NCBI GenBank assembly: GCA_001801105.1
Contig: MGWS01000006.1
Span: forward strand, 153,026 to 217,025
DNA length: 64,000 bases
Direction of reading: 5' to 3'
Source: Gallionellales bacterium GWA2_60_18
GTDB lineage: Bacteria > Pseudomonadota > Gammaproteobacteria > Burkholderiales > Gallionellaceae
In this document: in pieces, positions 52,665 to 61,996 of the stretch
Layout: the number at the start of each line of letters is the position of its first letter
How positions within the stretch are numbered: the stretch's first letter is position 1
The notes under the pieces: generated by a model
Database searches by the model: none
The model's input: the letters and a program-made list of their open reading frames with translations, nothing else
Told to the model about the DNA's origin: nothing
Program-made: the position numbers and the translations under genes

Positions 52665-53765
52665 ATGACCAGCCCTTTGCCCGACAAATTGCAAGGCTTC
52701 ATCGCCAGCCTGCCCGGCGTGGCCTGCCAGATTGAGCTGCGCGAGGACGGCTCCATCGCCTTTCCCTATGTCAGCGAAAGATGCCCAGCCCTGCTGGGCA
52801 TCGCGCCGGACGAACTGCAAAACGACGCTTCCCGCTTCCTGAACCTCATCCACCCGGATGACCTGCCCGGGTTTCTGGAAACATTGCGGCAGTCGGCGCA
52901 GACTCAATGCTTCTGGAACTGGGAGGGCCGCATCACGCTGCCGCAGGGCGAGACCAAGTGGATCAGCCTGGGCGCCACGCCGCAAAGCATGCCGAACGGT
53001 ATGCCGCGCTGGGAAGGCATCCTGCTGAACACCACGCAGAGCAAGCTGGGCGAGCTGGAGGTCAAGCGCGCGCAACAGCAGCTGCTGGAACTCTCCTCGC
53101 ACATCCAGGACGCCAAGGAACAGGAGCGCCTGCGCATCGCACGCGAAGTGCATGACGAGATCGGCAGCCTGCTCACCGCGATCCGGATGGACCTGTCGTG
53201 GCTGATGCAGCGCCTGCCCAGGGACAATGCCGCGCTCATCGACAAAGCCAAAACCATCGAAGAGCTGGTGGGTCGCGCGGTCACTTCCGCGAGCAATCTC
53301 GCACACAGCCTGCGCCCCGGTTTTCTCGACTGTTTCGGTCTGGCTGCCGCAGTCGAGATCGAGGCACAGGAATTCAGCAAGCGCAGCGGCATCGCCTGCA
53401 CCGTCATCAAGTCGCAGGAGAATATCGAACTGCCCGAATCCCATTCCATCACCCTGTTCCGCATCTGCCAGGAAACGCTGAACAACATCCTGAAACACGC
53501 CAAGGCAAAGAACGTGCAAATCGAGATCGTCAGGGGAACCGATCACCTCGAGCTGGTCATCTCCGACGACGGCATCGGTTTCGGCGAGACCGCGCGCAAC
53601 AAGCCGCGCTCGTTTGGCCTGCGCGGCATCCAGGAGCGCGTCGCGCACCTGGGCGGCACACTGTCCATCGCCAGTACGCCGGGCAAGGGAACGCAGATAT
53701 CCATCTACATCCCGATTCGCGAAGAGACCCCGCAGCAGGCGCTGTTCGACGATATCTCGATATGA
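52665..53765 (+). CDS. Cytoplasmic PAS-domain histidine kinase (NarX/HisKA_3 type)
   Basis: 366 aa. A PAS domain (about 10-125) with FPYVSERCPALLGIAPDEL and a PAC-like WKGRI region leads to a HisKA_3 dimerisation domain. The phospho-His is in RIAREVHDEIGSLLTAIR. The ATPase domain shows ICQETLNNILKHAKA, SDDGIGFG and GLRGIQERVAHLGG. No membrane helix is present, so it senses a cytoplasmic or small soluble signal. A TTG at 52656 is an alternative start. It overlaps the regulator gene by ATGA. Confidence 0.9.
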   Translation: MTSPLPDKLQGFIASLPGVACQIELREDGSIAFPYVSERCPALLGIAPDELQNDASRFLNLIHPDDLPGFLETLRQSAQTQCFWNWEGRITLPQGETKWISLGATPQSMPNGMPRWEGILLNTTQSKLGELEVKRAQQQLLELSSHIQDAKEQERLRIAREVHDEIGSLLTAIRMDLSWLMQRLPRDNAALIDKAKTIEELVGRAVTSASNLAHSLRPGFLDCFGLAAAVEIEAQEFSKRSGIACTVIKSQENIELPESHSITLFRICQETLNNILKHAKAKNVQIEIVRGTDHLELVISDDGIGFGETARNKPRSFGLRGIQERVAHLGGTLSIASTPGKGTQISIYIPIREETPQQALFDDISI

Positions 53766-54403
53766 TAGAAATCCTTGTCGTAGACGATCACGCACTGATC
53801 CGCAACGGGCTGAAGATGCTGCTCGAGGACAACCCCGACTTTCATATCAAAGGGGAAGCCGAGAACGGCATGCAGGCGATAGACATGGTGCGCAAGCAGC
53901 ATTACGACCTGGTGTTGCTGGACATCGGTCTGGCGGACAAGCATGGCATCGAGGTGCTCAAGCAGCTCAAGACGGAGCATCCGGACATCAAGATCATCGT
54001 GCTGAGCATGTATCCCGAAGATCAGTACGGCGTGCGCGCGCTCAAGGCCGGCGCGATGGGCTACATCAACAAGCAGAGCGCGCCGGAGAAACTGGTCAGC
54101 GCGATCAGCCAAGTCATCGAGGGCAAGAAATACATTAGCGCCCCGCTGGCCGAACAGCTATTGAGCAACCTGATCGGCGATTCGCCGGACATGATGCACC
54201 AGAGCTTGTCCAACCGCGAATACCAGACGCTGTGCCTGATGGCTTCCGGCAAATCGCTGACCGATATCTCCGGTATCATGCTGCTCAGTCCCAAGACCGT
54301 CAGCGTCTATCGCGCGCGCATGATGGAAAAAATGGGTTTCAAGAACAATGCCGAAGCGGTGCACTACGCCATCGCGCACAATCTGGTAGAGACCAAAAGC
54401 TGA
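53762..54403 (+). CDS. NarL/FixJ-family response regulator
   Basis: 213 aa. Receiver with Asp in YDLVLLDIGLADKHG and the conserved Lys in YINKQSAPEKL. The C-terminal LuxR-type helix-turn-helix is LSNREYQTLCLMASGKSLTDIS ... SPKTVSVYRARMMEKMGF, shown here in parts. It is coupled to the kinase by a 4-bp overlap and followed 12 bp later by a diguanylate cyclase. Confidence 0.93.
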   Translation: MIEILVVDDHALIRNGLKMLLEDNPDFHIKGEAENGMQAIDMVRKQHYDLVLLDIGLADKHGIEVLKQLKTEHPDIKIIVLSMYPEDQYGVRALKAGAMGYINKQSAPEKLVSAISQVIEGKKYISAPLAEQLLSNLIGDSPDMMHQSLSNREYQTLCLMASGKSLTDISGIMLLSPKTVSVYRARMMEKMGFKNNAEAVHYAIAHNLVETKS

Positions 54404-54415
54404 TCGGGGCACGCC

Positions 54416-56104
54416 ATGAACAAGCAAACCGCCACCCCCTCCGAACTCGCCCGCGACACGCTGAAGCTGCTGGCATCGCGCAAGCTACCGCCCACGCCGG
54501 CCAACTACGCCCGCATCTACGCAGAGATCAGCGGCCAGCCCGCCGAAGAGATGGCACACAGCGCCGCAAAGGCCGCAGCACCAGCCACTGCGGCGGATGC
54601 CGCAGGCAACGTCCTGCAATGGTCGGCCCTGATACGCAGCCTGTTGCGTCAACTGGAGGCCACGCACAAGGGGTTATCCGTCACACGCAAGAAAGAGGGG
54701 GTGGAGAAAGTCCTGTCCCGCTTCGGCGCCAAACCTGAAGTGCTGTTCGAGAAGCTGGACGGCCTGTTGCACTCCTGGTCGGAAGCACCCGTCGCCGGCA
54801 GCCTCGGTGTAGATGCCGAACCGATTGCCGTACCCGCACCGGGCAATATTGCCGCAACGCCCGCCACAACCGCACCTGCTGCAACTCCGGCACCCGCTCC
54901 GGCGGAAGAGACCGAGATGCGCCAGAAGATGCTGGACCTGCTGGCGCAGACACTGGAAAGCATGGCCGGCACACAGCCGGAACTGGCCGAAGAGATCCAC
55001 AAGCTGGCCGTCCAGGTGCGCGGGGTCGGCACCCTCAACCAGCTGACCCTGCTCGCCAAGCAATTGCGCCAAGTCTGGCTCAAGATCGAATTGCACGGCA
55101 GCGACAAGGCACGGATACAGGAAGGGCTGGTACGTTTGCTGCGCCTGCTGGTGGAAAACGTCGGCGAAATGGTCGAGGACGAGGAATGGCTGCACGGACA
55201 GATCGCCGCGCTGCAGCAGATCATCGCCAACCCGATCGACCGGCAGGTCATCGCCGACGCCGAGCGCAGCCTGCGCGACACCATCATCAAGCAGGGGCTG
55301 CTAAAGCAGAGCCTGACCGACACCAAACAGACGCTCAAGAATCTGATGTCCAGCTTCATCGACCGGCTCGGCGAGATGACCGAGAGTACCGGCGAATATC
55401 ACCAGAAGATCGAGACCTACAGCAACAAGATCCAGGGCTCAAGCAACATCAAGGAACTGAGCCACCTGCTGGACGACATCATGCACGACACGCGCATCAT
55501 CCAGGCCAGCGCGCTGCGTTCGCACGAAGAGCTGCTCGACACCCGCAAGCAAGTGCATGAAGCCGAGGAAAAGATCCGCCAGCTGGAACAGGAGCTCGCG
55601 CAGGTCAGCGAACTGGTACACGAAGACCAGCTCACCGGCGCGCTCAACCGGCGCGGGCTGGACGAGGCCTTCGAGCGCGAAGCCACCCGCGCCGACCGCG
55701 CGCAAGCTCCGCTGTGCCTTGCCATCCTCGACATCGACAACTTCAAGCGCCTGAACGACACCCTTGGGCACCAGGCCGGCGACCAGGCACTGATCCACCT
55801 GAGCGGCGTCATCAAGGAAGCGCTACGTCCCAGCGACTCGGTCGCGCGCTACGGCGGCGAGGAATTCGTCATCCTGCTGCCGGGCGTCACGCTGGAAGAA
55901 GCCGCCGCCACCGTGGAACGCCTGCAGCGCGAACTGACCAAGAAATTCTTCCTGCACGAGAACGACCGCATCCTCGTCACCTTCAGCGCCGGCGTGACGC
56001 AACGCACCCCGCAAGAGCCGCAGGAAGACGCCATCGGGCGCGCCGACAAAGCGATGTACCAGGCCAAACGCACCGGCAAGAACCGCGTAGTGGTGGCAGC
56101 GTAA
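54416..56104 (+). CDS. Diguanylate cyclase with GGEEF active site and inhibitory site
   Basis: 562 aa. The N-terminal 60 residues (ELARDTLKLLASRKLPPTPANYARI) are a conserved leader seen in some soluble cyclases. A long helical/coiled-coil part (about 190-390) precedes the GGDEF domain. The active site is RYGGEEFVILLP, and RPSD five residues before it fits the product-inhibition I-site. No EAL domain or membrane helix. It should make c-di-GMP in the cytoplasm, possibly under the upstream two-component pair. Confidence 0.9.
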   Translation: MNKQTATPSELARDTLKLLASRKLPPTPANYARIYAEISGQPAEEMAHSAAKAAAPATAADAAGNVLQWSALIRSLLRQLEATHKGLSVTRKKEGVEKVLSRFGAKPEVLFEKLDGLLHSWSEAPVAGSLGVDAEPIAVPAPGNIAATPATTAPAATPAPAPAEETEMRQKMLDLLAQTLESMAGTQPELAEEIHKLAVQVRGVGTLNQLTLLAKQLRQVWLKIELHGSDKARIQEGLVRLLRLLVENVGEMVEDEEWLHGQIAALQQIIANPIDRQVIADAERSLRDTIIKQGLLKQSLTDTKQTLKNLMSSFIDRLGEMTESTGEYHQKIETYSNKIQGSSNIKELSHLLDDIMHDTRIIQASALRSHEELLDTRKQVHEAEEKIRQLEQELAQVSELVHEDQLTGALNRRGLDEAFEREATRADRAQAPLCLAILDIDNFKRLNDTLGHQAGDQALIHLSGVIKEALRPSDSVARYGGEEFVILLPGVTLEEAAATVERLQRELTKKFFLHENDRILVTFSAGVTQRTPQEPQEDAIGRADKAMYQAKRTGKNRVVVAA

Positions 56105-56189
56105 TGGAACAACCTGCTCACCCGGAAGCGGGGAAGGACATTCTCGTCAAGTTCTCGCCAGAATTGAGTCTGCCAACCTGAATGTGATG

Positions 56190-56212
56190 TATCGGGCTTC
56201 AGTCACCCGATA
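56190..56212. terminator. Hairpin between convergent genes
   Basis: TATCGGG / CCCGATA with a nine-base loop lies between the cyclase (+) and the TPR glycosyltransferase (-). No T-run is present on either side; termination is only possible. Confidence 0.35.
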
Positions 56213-56281
56213 AGTCAGTGTTGATGCTTTTCATCCCGGTCTGGATATCAGTGCCTCAACATGAAAGACATAAGCGTCAGT

Positions 56282-58564
56282 TCAGGTAACACCGCACCAT
56301 TTCCCCCAGACATCCCGGTAAAGACTTTCCAGGTTGCGGGTGAAGCCGATCTCGTCGATGAGCGGCGAGGTCGCTACATGGGCGCGCAGTCCGGTTCTGA
56401 TCTCCGCCAGCAACTCCAGGTTGTCGGCCAGATGAACGGCCAGATGGAAATAGTCCTCGCGCGTGTGCGCCACAAAGTCGGAAAGCCCCACCGTGCTGAG
56501 GATGCTCAATCCCGCGCGCGAGGGAAAGCGCACTCCAACCAGCGACAGTACCGGCACGCCCATCCACAGCGATTCGCAGGTGGTGGTCGCGCCATTGACG
56601 GTGACCGGGTCGAGGGTGATATCCACTTCGAGCAGTTTGTGGCGAAACTCGGCGATGGGCAATTTTCCATGGAACTCCAAGCGTTCTGCATCGATGCCGA
56701 GATTGACAAAGTAATGTGTCAGGCGCAGCCGTGCTTCCCCCTCGGGCACCGAGAGCATCATCAGCCGGGAAGTAGGCAGCACCCACAACAGCTCCGCCCA
56801 TAACTCCAGCGTGGACTGGTCAACCTTGTTGAAGTTGTTGAATGAGCCGAAGGTGAGATAGCCCCGCGCCAGCGCAGGCAAGGGAGAGATTTCCGGCGCA
56901 TCTGCGCTCGGTCGATAACACCATAGACTGTCCGGCAGGCGCAGCAGGTGTTCGGAGTAGCCGGCGTCGGCGATGCCCTCTGGCTCAACATGGTGATCGA
57001 TGAGAATGTAATCCATGGCGGACAGGCCGGTGGTGCCGAGGTAACCCAGATAGGTGATCTGGACCGGGGCGGGTTTGCGGGCGAAGGTCGGTAGCCGGTT
57101 CTTGGCGGTGTGTCCGGCCAGATCCACCAGGATGTCGATCCGGTGCTCGCGGACCATTTGCGCCACGGCCTCGTCGCTCAGCCCGACGGTGCTGTGCCAG
57201 TGGTCGGCATAGTGCCGGAAGCGGTCGGTAATCTCGTCCTCGAGCATGACTTCCGCGTAACAGTATATTTCCACTTGGGATTTGTCGTGGTTGGACAGGA
57301 TCGGCTCGGCGAAATAGGCGACCGCGTGGTTGCGGAAGTCCGGGGATATGTAGCCTATCCGCAGGCGGCGGTTCGGGTTCTTGTCGTTGTTGTGCTCCTG
57401 CCAAGTGGAACGCAGCGGTTGGCCGATGAGCGCTTCATATTCTTGCGCGGCGCGATAGATTTCTTCGCGGCTCAGGTCGGCATGAAAGTTCAGGGCGTAG
57501 AGAAGATTGCTGCGTGCCTCGACGTAATCCGGTTTGAGCAAAATCGCCCGATGATAACTTTCAATCGCCTCGTTCAACCGCCCTTGGTCTTTAAATGTGT
57601 TTCCCTGATTGTTGTAAGCTTCGACATAGTTCTGGTTGATGGAGAGCGCCTTGTGATAGCTCTCGAGAGCCTCATCCAGTTTGCCTTCTGCCTGTAGTGC
57701 CAGCGCAAGATTGTTATGCGCCTCGGCATAATTCGGATTGATGGAAAGCGCCTGATAATAGTGCCCAACAGCCTCGTCCAGCTTGCCTTGCGCCTGAAGC
57801 ACAACGCCAAGGTTGCTGTGGGCCTCGGTAAAATCAGGTTTAAGTGATAGCGCCTTGCGGTAGTGCTCTACCGTCTCGGCCAACTTGCCTTGCTTCTGGA
57901 GCGCACTCCCGAGGTTGGCGTGAGCCTCGGCAAAATCCGGTTTGAGCGCGATCGCTTTGCAACACTGTTCAACCGCTTCATCCAACTTGCCCTGCGCCTG
58001 AAGCGCAAACCCAAAATTGCTGTGCGCAAGTGCAAAATCCGGCTTAATGGAAAGTGCTTCGTGGTAGTGCCAGACCGCCTTATCCAACTGGCCTTGATCC
58101 TTGAGTGCGATCCCCAGATTGTTATGTGCCTCGGCGAAATTCGGCTTGATGGAAAGCGCTTGTTGATAGTGTTCGACCGCCTCAACCAGCATGCCTTGAT
58201 CCTTGAGCACGAGCCCGAGATTATTGTGCGCCTCGGCATAATCCGGTTTGAACAGAAGCGCTTTGCCAATCAGTTCAATGGCAATTTCGTTCCTGCCCCG
58301 ATGAAGAGCAATCACCCCCAGAAAGTGCAACGCCTCCGGATGATGGGGATCGGCTTGAAGCACTTGCTGATAGATAGCTTCCGCCTGGAGCAGACGCCCA
58401 GCATGGTAATGCTCCAGCGCGGCTTTGAGCGCATTGGAAACAGCAGCCGTTTCGGCGCGCCGGCTTGCCGCAAGAGCCTCATCACGCTTCAGGCAGCATT
58501 GCTTGTATTTCTTGCCGCTGCCGCACGGGCACGGGGCGTTGCGCTCAATTTTTTTCATCATCAT
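56282..58564 (-). CDS. SEC-C/TPR/SPINDLY-type O-linked N-acetylglucosamine transferase
   Basis: 760 aa. The N-terminus has a SEC-C zinc motif, APCPCGSGKKYKQCC. About ten TPRs follow (residues 45-385), then a GT41 catalytic region: IGYISPDFRNHAVAYF, DILVDLAGHTAKNRLPTFARKPAPVQ given in part, and NGATTTCESLWMGVPVLSL. GT41 enzymes add GlcNAc or another sugar to Ser/Thr of proteins; bacterial ones often modify flagellin. The end of a close paralog lies at 63572. Consecutive in-frame ATGs leave the start uncertain by two codons. Confidence 0.9.
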   Translation of the reverse strand: MMMKKIERNAPCPCGSGKKYKQCCLKRDEALAASRRAETAAVSNALKAALEHYHAGRLLQAEAIYQQVLQADPHHPEALHFLGVIALHRGRNEIAIELIGKALLFKPDYAEAHNNLGLVLKDQGMLVEAVEHYQQALSIKPNFAEAHNNLGIALKDQGQLDKAVWHYHEALSIKPDFALAHSNFGFALQAQGKLDEAVEQCCKAIALKPDFAEAHANLGSALQKQGKLAETVEHYRKALSLKPDFTEAHSNLGVVLQAQGKLDEAVGHYYQALSINPNYAEAHNNLALALQAEGKLDEALESYHKALSINQNYVEAYNNQGNTFKDQGRLNEAIESYHRAILLKPDYVEARSNLLYALNFHADLSREEIYRAAQEYEALIGQPLRSTWQEHNNDKNPNRRLRIGYISPDFRNHAVAYFAEPILSNHDKSQVEIYCYAEVMLEDEITDRFRHYADHWHSTVGLSDEAVAQMVREHRIDILVDLAGHTAKNRLPTFARKPAPVQITYLGYLGTTGLSAMDYILIDHHVEPEGIADAGYSEHLLRLPDSLWCYRPSADAPEISPLPALARGYLTFGSFNNFNKVDQSTLELWAELLWVLPTSRLMMLSVPEGEARLRLTHYFVNLGIDAERLEFHGKLPIAEFRHKLLEVDITLDPVTVNGATTTCESLWMGVPVLSLVGVRFPSRAGLSILSTVGLSDFVAHTREDYFHLAVHLADNLELLAEIRTGLRAHVATSPLIDEIGFTRNLESLYRDVWGKWCGVT
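57517..58300 (-). repeat. Tandem 102-bp TPR-coding repeats
   Basis: A repeated sequence of the form GCCTCGGC(A/G)TAAT(C/T)CGG recurs every 102 bp at about 57517, 57619, 57721, 57823, 57925, 58027, 58129 and 58231. Each unit encodes one 34-residue TPR. The units are similar enough at the DNA level to allow slippage or unequal exchange. Confidence 0.8.
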
Positions 58565-58747
58565 CTAGCCTGAATGCCCGGCGAAGCCATAGCTGTTTTT
58601 TTCATTCTACCTTGCCAGTCACTGTTTGAATGTTTCAAATGCCAGCGGGAGTTAACGATATGCGGCCTATTGAAAAATATGGGAGAATCACCGCGTCAAC
58701 GGACGGCCAAAGACACAACACATCGCAAGCCAATCAGGGGAGATGCT

Positions 58748-59755
58748 ATGGACTATTCGCAAAAATCGGTACTGGTGAGCGGGGGAACCGGCTCCTTCGG
58801 CAATTTTATCGTGCGCCGCCTGCTCGACCTCGGCGCGAAAGAAGTGCGCGTCCTCAGCCGCGACGAGAAAAAACAGCATGACATGCGCGTGTTCTATCGC
58901 GGGCGCACCAATCTTTCCTTTGTCATCGGCGATGTGCGCAACCGCGAGCGGCTGGATGAAGCAATGAGCGGTATCGACATCATGTTCCACGCCGCCGCGT
59001 TGAAACAAGTGCCTGCTTGTGAAAATTTTCCCCACGAAGCCATCCATACCAACGTAACCGGCGCACAGAATGTAGTGGACGCCGCCTTGCGCAATGGCTT
59101 GGAGGCCTTCGTCATGGTCAGCACCGACAAGGCGGTCAAACCGGTTAACGTGATGGGGATGACCAAGGCTTTGCAGGAGCGCATCGTGCTGAAAGGCAAC
59201 CAGTCGCGCCTCAATCGCGGCACACGCTTTGCCTGCGTGCGCTACGGCAACGTGTTGCGCTCGCGCGGCTCGGTGATACCCCTGTTCCGCCGCCTGCTCG
59301 CCACCGGCAACCGCCTGACTATCACCGATGAGCGCATGACGCGTTTTCTGCTGACCCTCAACGACGCCATCGACCTGGTGCTATACGCTGCCGAGCAACA
59401 ACAAGGCGGAGAAATTTTCGTGCGCAAGGCCCCAGCCGCTCTCATCACCGACCTTGCAGCAATCATCAGCGAGGAAGCGGGCAAGCCGCTGGAATACGAT
59501 GTGATCGGCCTGTTGCCGGGCGAAAAACTGAACGAGATCATGCTCACCGAAGAGGAACTGGTTCGCACTGAGGATCTGGGCGATTACTACAAAATCCATC
59601 CGTGGTGGAGCAAGGTTAATTTCGATCACCTGCAAGCCGAATACAGCTCCTTCGACAGCCTGGTAAATAAAGACCGGATCAAGCAACTGATGGCTCGCGC
59701 CGACAAGGAATTCGAGGATATGGAGATGACGGGTGGCGATTTTGCCAATTTCTAG
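58748..59755 (+). CDS. UDP-N-acetylhexosamine 4,6-dehydratase-like protein (CapD/FlaA1 family)
   Basis: 335 aa from ATG 58748 after CAGGGGAG. The NAD(P)-binding GGTGSFG, then AAALKQVPACE and VSTDKAVKPVNVMGMTK. The YxxxK tyrosine is replaced by Met, giving the S-M-K form known from WbpM/PglF-type dehydratases. It should convert UDP-GlcNAc (or GalNAc) to a 4-keto-6-deoxy sugar. It opens a plus-strand cassette and overlaps the next gene by 23 bp. Confidence 0.87.
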   Translation: MDYSQKSVLVSGGTGSFGNFIVRRLLDLGAKEVRVLSRDEKKQHDMRVFYRGRTNLSFVIGDVRNRERLDEAMSGIDIMFHAAALKQVPACENFPHEAIHTNVTGAQNVVDAALRNGLEAFVMVSTDKAVKPVNVMGMTKALQERIVLKGNQSRLNRGTRFACVRYGNVLRSRGSVIPLFRRLLATGNRLTITDERMTRFLLTLNDAIDLVLYAAEQQQGGEIFVRKAPAALITDLAAIISEEAGKPLEYDVIGLLPGEKLNEIMLTEEELVRTEDLGDYYKIHPWWSKVNFDHLQAEYSSFDSLVNKDRIKQLMARADKEFEDMEMTGGDFANF

Positions 59756-60872
59756 CTCCAAGCCTTACGGCGAAATCCCGCTGTTCAAGGTTTTCCTGCC
59801 GCCGCGCGAAGCGCTCATGCCGCGTCTGGAGGAAATTCTGTATAGCGGCCAGATTTCAGAAGGCGCGCCAGTAGCGGAATTCGAGCGCCGCTTCGGCAGT
59901 TTTGTTGGCAGCCCGGATATTCTTTCTTTCTATTCCGGCACGGCTGCGCTGCATGGTGCGCTGGTGCTGGCTGGCGTGAAGCCCGGCGATGAGGTGATTT
60001 CCACCGCCATGACGGCTGAACCAACCAACATGGCGATATTGCATGCGGGTGCAAAGATCGTGTGGGCCGATGTCGATCCCGCCAACGGCAACCTTTCTGC
60101 CGCCTCCGTGGCGGAGAAAATTACCGGACGCACCCGTGCCGTAATGGTTGTCCACTACGGCGGTGTCCCCGCGCCCATAGGCGGCATTCGTGCCGCAGCA
60201 GCAGCGCACGGCATTCCGGTAATTGAGGATGCCGCCCATGCGCTCGGCGCACGCTATGCCGGCACACCAATCGGCACCCATTCTGAATTTGTCATGTTCT
60301 CGCTTCAGGCAATCAAGCACATGACCACCGTGGACGGCGGTATGCTGGCCTGCAACGGGCCGGGGGACCGCGAGTCTCTGCTTGCCAGAGGTCGCCGCTT
60401 TCGCTGGTTCGGCATTGACCGCGCTGCTTCGCGCACTGAAGTTGACGTGGCGGAAGTAGGCTACAAATACCACATGAACAATGTCACCGCCACCATCGGC
60501 CTGGTGCAACTCGACTACATCGCTCCAGTCATCACGCGCCACATCGCGAACGGAAAATATTTCGACCATGCGTTGCAGGGAATCCCCGGCTTGGCGTTAT
60601 GCAAATGGGAAGACTGCGCCGAACCGTCTTACTGGTTTTATACCGTGCTGGTGGAGGAGCGCGAGAAATTCTCGCGCCATCTCGCCGCCCACGGCATTGC
60701 CAGCTCGCAGGCGCACAAGCGCAACGATCTTCATTCGGTATTCGCCGCCAGTCGTTGCGAATTACCCGGGGTGGATGATTTTTACCAACGCATGATCCAC
60801 ATTCCCTGCGGCTGGTGGCTGGATGACGAACGGCGGGCATACATCGTTGATGTGATCCGGCACGGTTGGTAG
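59733..60872 (+). CDS. DegT/DnrJ/EryC1/StrS-family sugar aminotransferase
   Basis: 379 aa from GTG 59733. PLP-fold signs are YSGTAALHGALVLAGV, GDEVISTAMTAEPTN, VIEDAAHALGARY and the Lys in FSLQAIKHMTTVDGG. It likely aminates the 4-keto sugar made by the upstream dehydratase. The C-terminal IPCGWWLDDERRAYIV is shared with the next aminotransferase. Confidence 0.88.
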   Translation: MAILPISSSKPYGEIPLFKVFLPPREALMPRLEEILYSGQISEGAPVAEFERRFGSFVGSPDILSFYSGTAALHGALVLAGVKPGDEVISTAMTAEPTNMAILHAGAKIVWADVDPANGNLSAASVAEKITGRTRAVMVVHYGGVPAPIGGIRAAAAAHGIPVIEDAAHALGARYAGTPIGTHSEFVMFSLQAIKHMTTVDGGMLACNGPGDRESLLARGRRFRWFGIDRAASRTEVDVAEVGYKYHMNNVTATIGLVQLDYIAPVITRHIANGKYFDHALQGIPGLALCKWEDCAEPSYWFYTVLVEEREKFSRHLAAHGIASSQAHKRNDLHSVFAASRCELPGVDDFYQRMIHIPCGWWLDDERRAYIVDVIRHGW

Positions 60873-60873
60873 C

Positions 60874-61995
60874 GTGTCCATGGCGCAGCTTTCCATTCCC
60901 CTGTTCAAAGTATTCATGGCGGAATCAGCCCATGCCGCTCTGAAACCCGTCTTGGAAAGCGGTCGGCTGGCAATCGGGCGACAGGTAGCGGAATTCGAAT
61001 CCCGGCTCGCAGCCTGGCTGGGTGCATCGGAAACTGTAGCGCTCGGCGATGCATCCGGTGCGCTCACGCTGGCGCTGTACTTGTCGGGTGTTCGCCCGGG
61101 TGACGAAGTGATCACATCTCCCTTGGCCTGCTCCGCAACCGTGTCACCTATTGCCAACTTGTTCGCCCGTCCGGTGTGGTGTGATGTCGATCCGTTGACC
61201 GGGATGCCGGATGCCGAAAATATAGCCGAGTTAATTACCGCAAAAACTCGCGCCATCCTGCTTTACCACTGGTCAGGTGATGTGGCGAATGTCGGCAGCA
61301 TAATGGCATTGGCGCGGCAACGCGGCATCAAGGTAGTAGAAGACGCCAGCGAAGCTTTGGGCGCGGAATGGCATGGGCACCGCCTAGGGGTCGAGGCGGA
61401 TTTCACCGTGTATTCCTTTTACGCCACCAAGCACATCAACACCGGTGAAGGTGCGGCTCTGCTCACGGCAGACCCACAGATGGCCAAAACGGCGCGCCAT
61501 CTGCGACGCTTCGGCATCGACACGGCAAAACTCCGCCTTCCCAACGGCGATTTGGATCCCTCTTTCGATATCCCGTTGGCTGGTTTTAATTTTCCGATGA
61601 ACGAAATTGCCGCCACGCTAGGGCTAGAACAATTGCCTCATGCCAGCGGGATCGTGGCAAGTCATCGTGCTAACGGCCAGTATTATGACACTGCCTTGGC
61701 CGAGATTCCTGATCTGCATCTTCTTAAACGGCGCGAGGACAGCGTTTCCGGTTTTTGGACTTATGCACTGCGCGCCGAACGGCGTGACGACCTGATCCGC
61801 AAATTGCTTTCTCACGGCATCGGCGCGCAACGTCTGCATTTGCGCAACGACGGCTACTCCTGTTTTGGCGGTGAAGCGCAACAATTGCCCGGTGTCGCCG
61901 CATTCGATGCACAAAATCTGAGCATTCCCTGCGGCTGGTGGGTTGGCGATGAGGAGCGGGAACGGGTGACCGAATGCATACGCGCCGGCTGGTGA
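60874..61995 (+). CDS. Second DegT/DnrJ/EryC1/StrS-family aminotransferase
   Basis: 373 aa from GTG 60874 (ATG 60880 is possible). VALGDASGALTLALYLSGV, GDEVITSPLACSAT, VVEDASEALGAEW and the Schiff-base Lys in SFYATKHINTGEGAALL. It is homologous to the preceding gene (PLFKVFxxE, IPCGWWxxDEER) but only moderately similar, so the two probably act on different positions or sugars. The stop is followed one base later by the next ATG. Confidence 0.88.
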   Translation: MSMAQLSIPLFKVFMAESAHAALKPVLESGRLAIGRQVAEFESRLAAWLGASETVALGDASGALTLALYLSGVRPGDEVITSPLACSATVSPIANLFARPVWCDVDPLTGMPDAENIAELITAKTRAILLYHWSGDVANVGSIMALARQRGIKVVEDASEALGAEWHGHRLGVEADFTVYSFYATKHINTGEGAALLTADPQMAKTARHLRRFGIDTAKLRLPNGDLDPSFDIPLAGFNFPMNEIAATLGLEQLPHASGIVASHRANGQYYDTALAEIPDLHLLKRREDSVSGFWTYALRAERRDDLIRKLLSHGIGAQRLHLRNDGYSCFGGEAQQLPGVAAFDAQNLSIPCGWWVGDEERERVTECIRAGW

Positions 61996-61996
61996 C

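Noticed and set aside
57517..58300. Regular 102-bp repeats as a possible CRISPR or satellite
   Set aside because: Each unit is an in-frame 34-residue TPR; there are no spacers.
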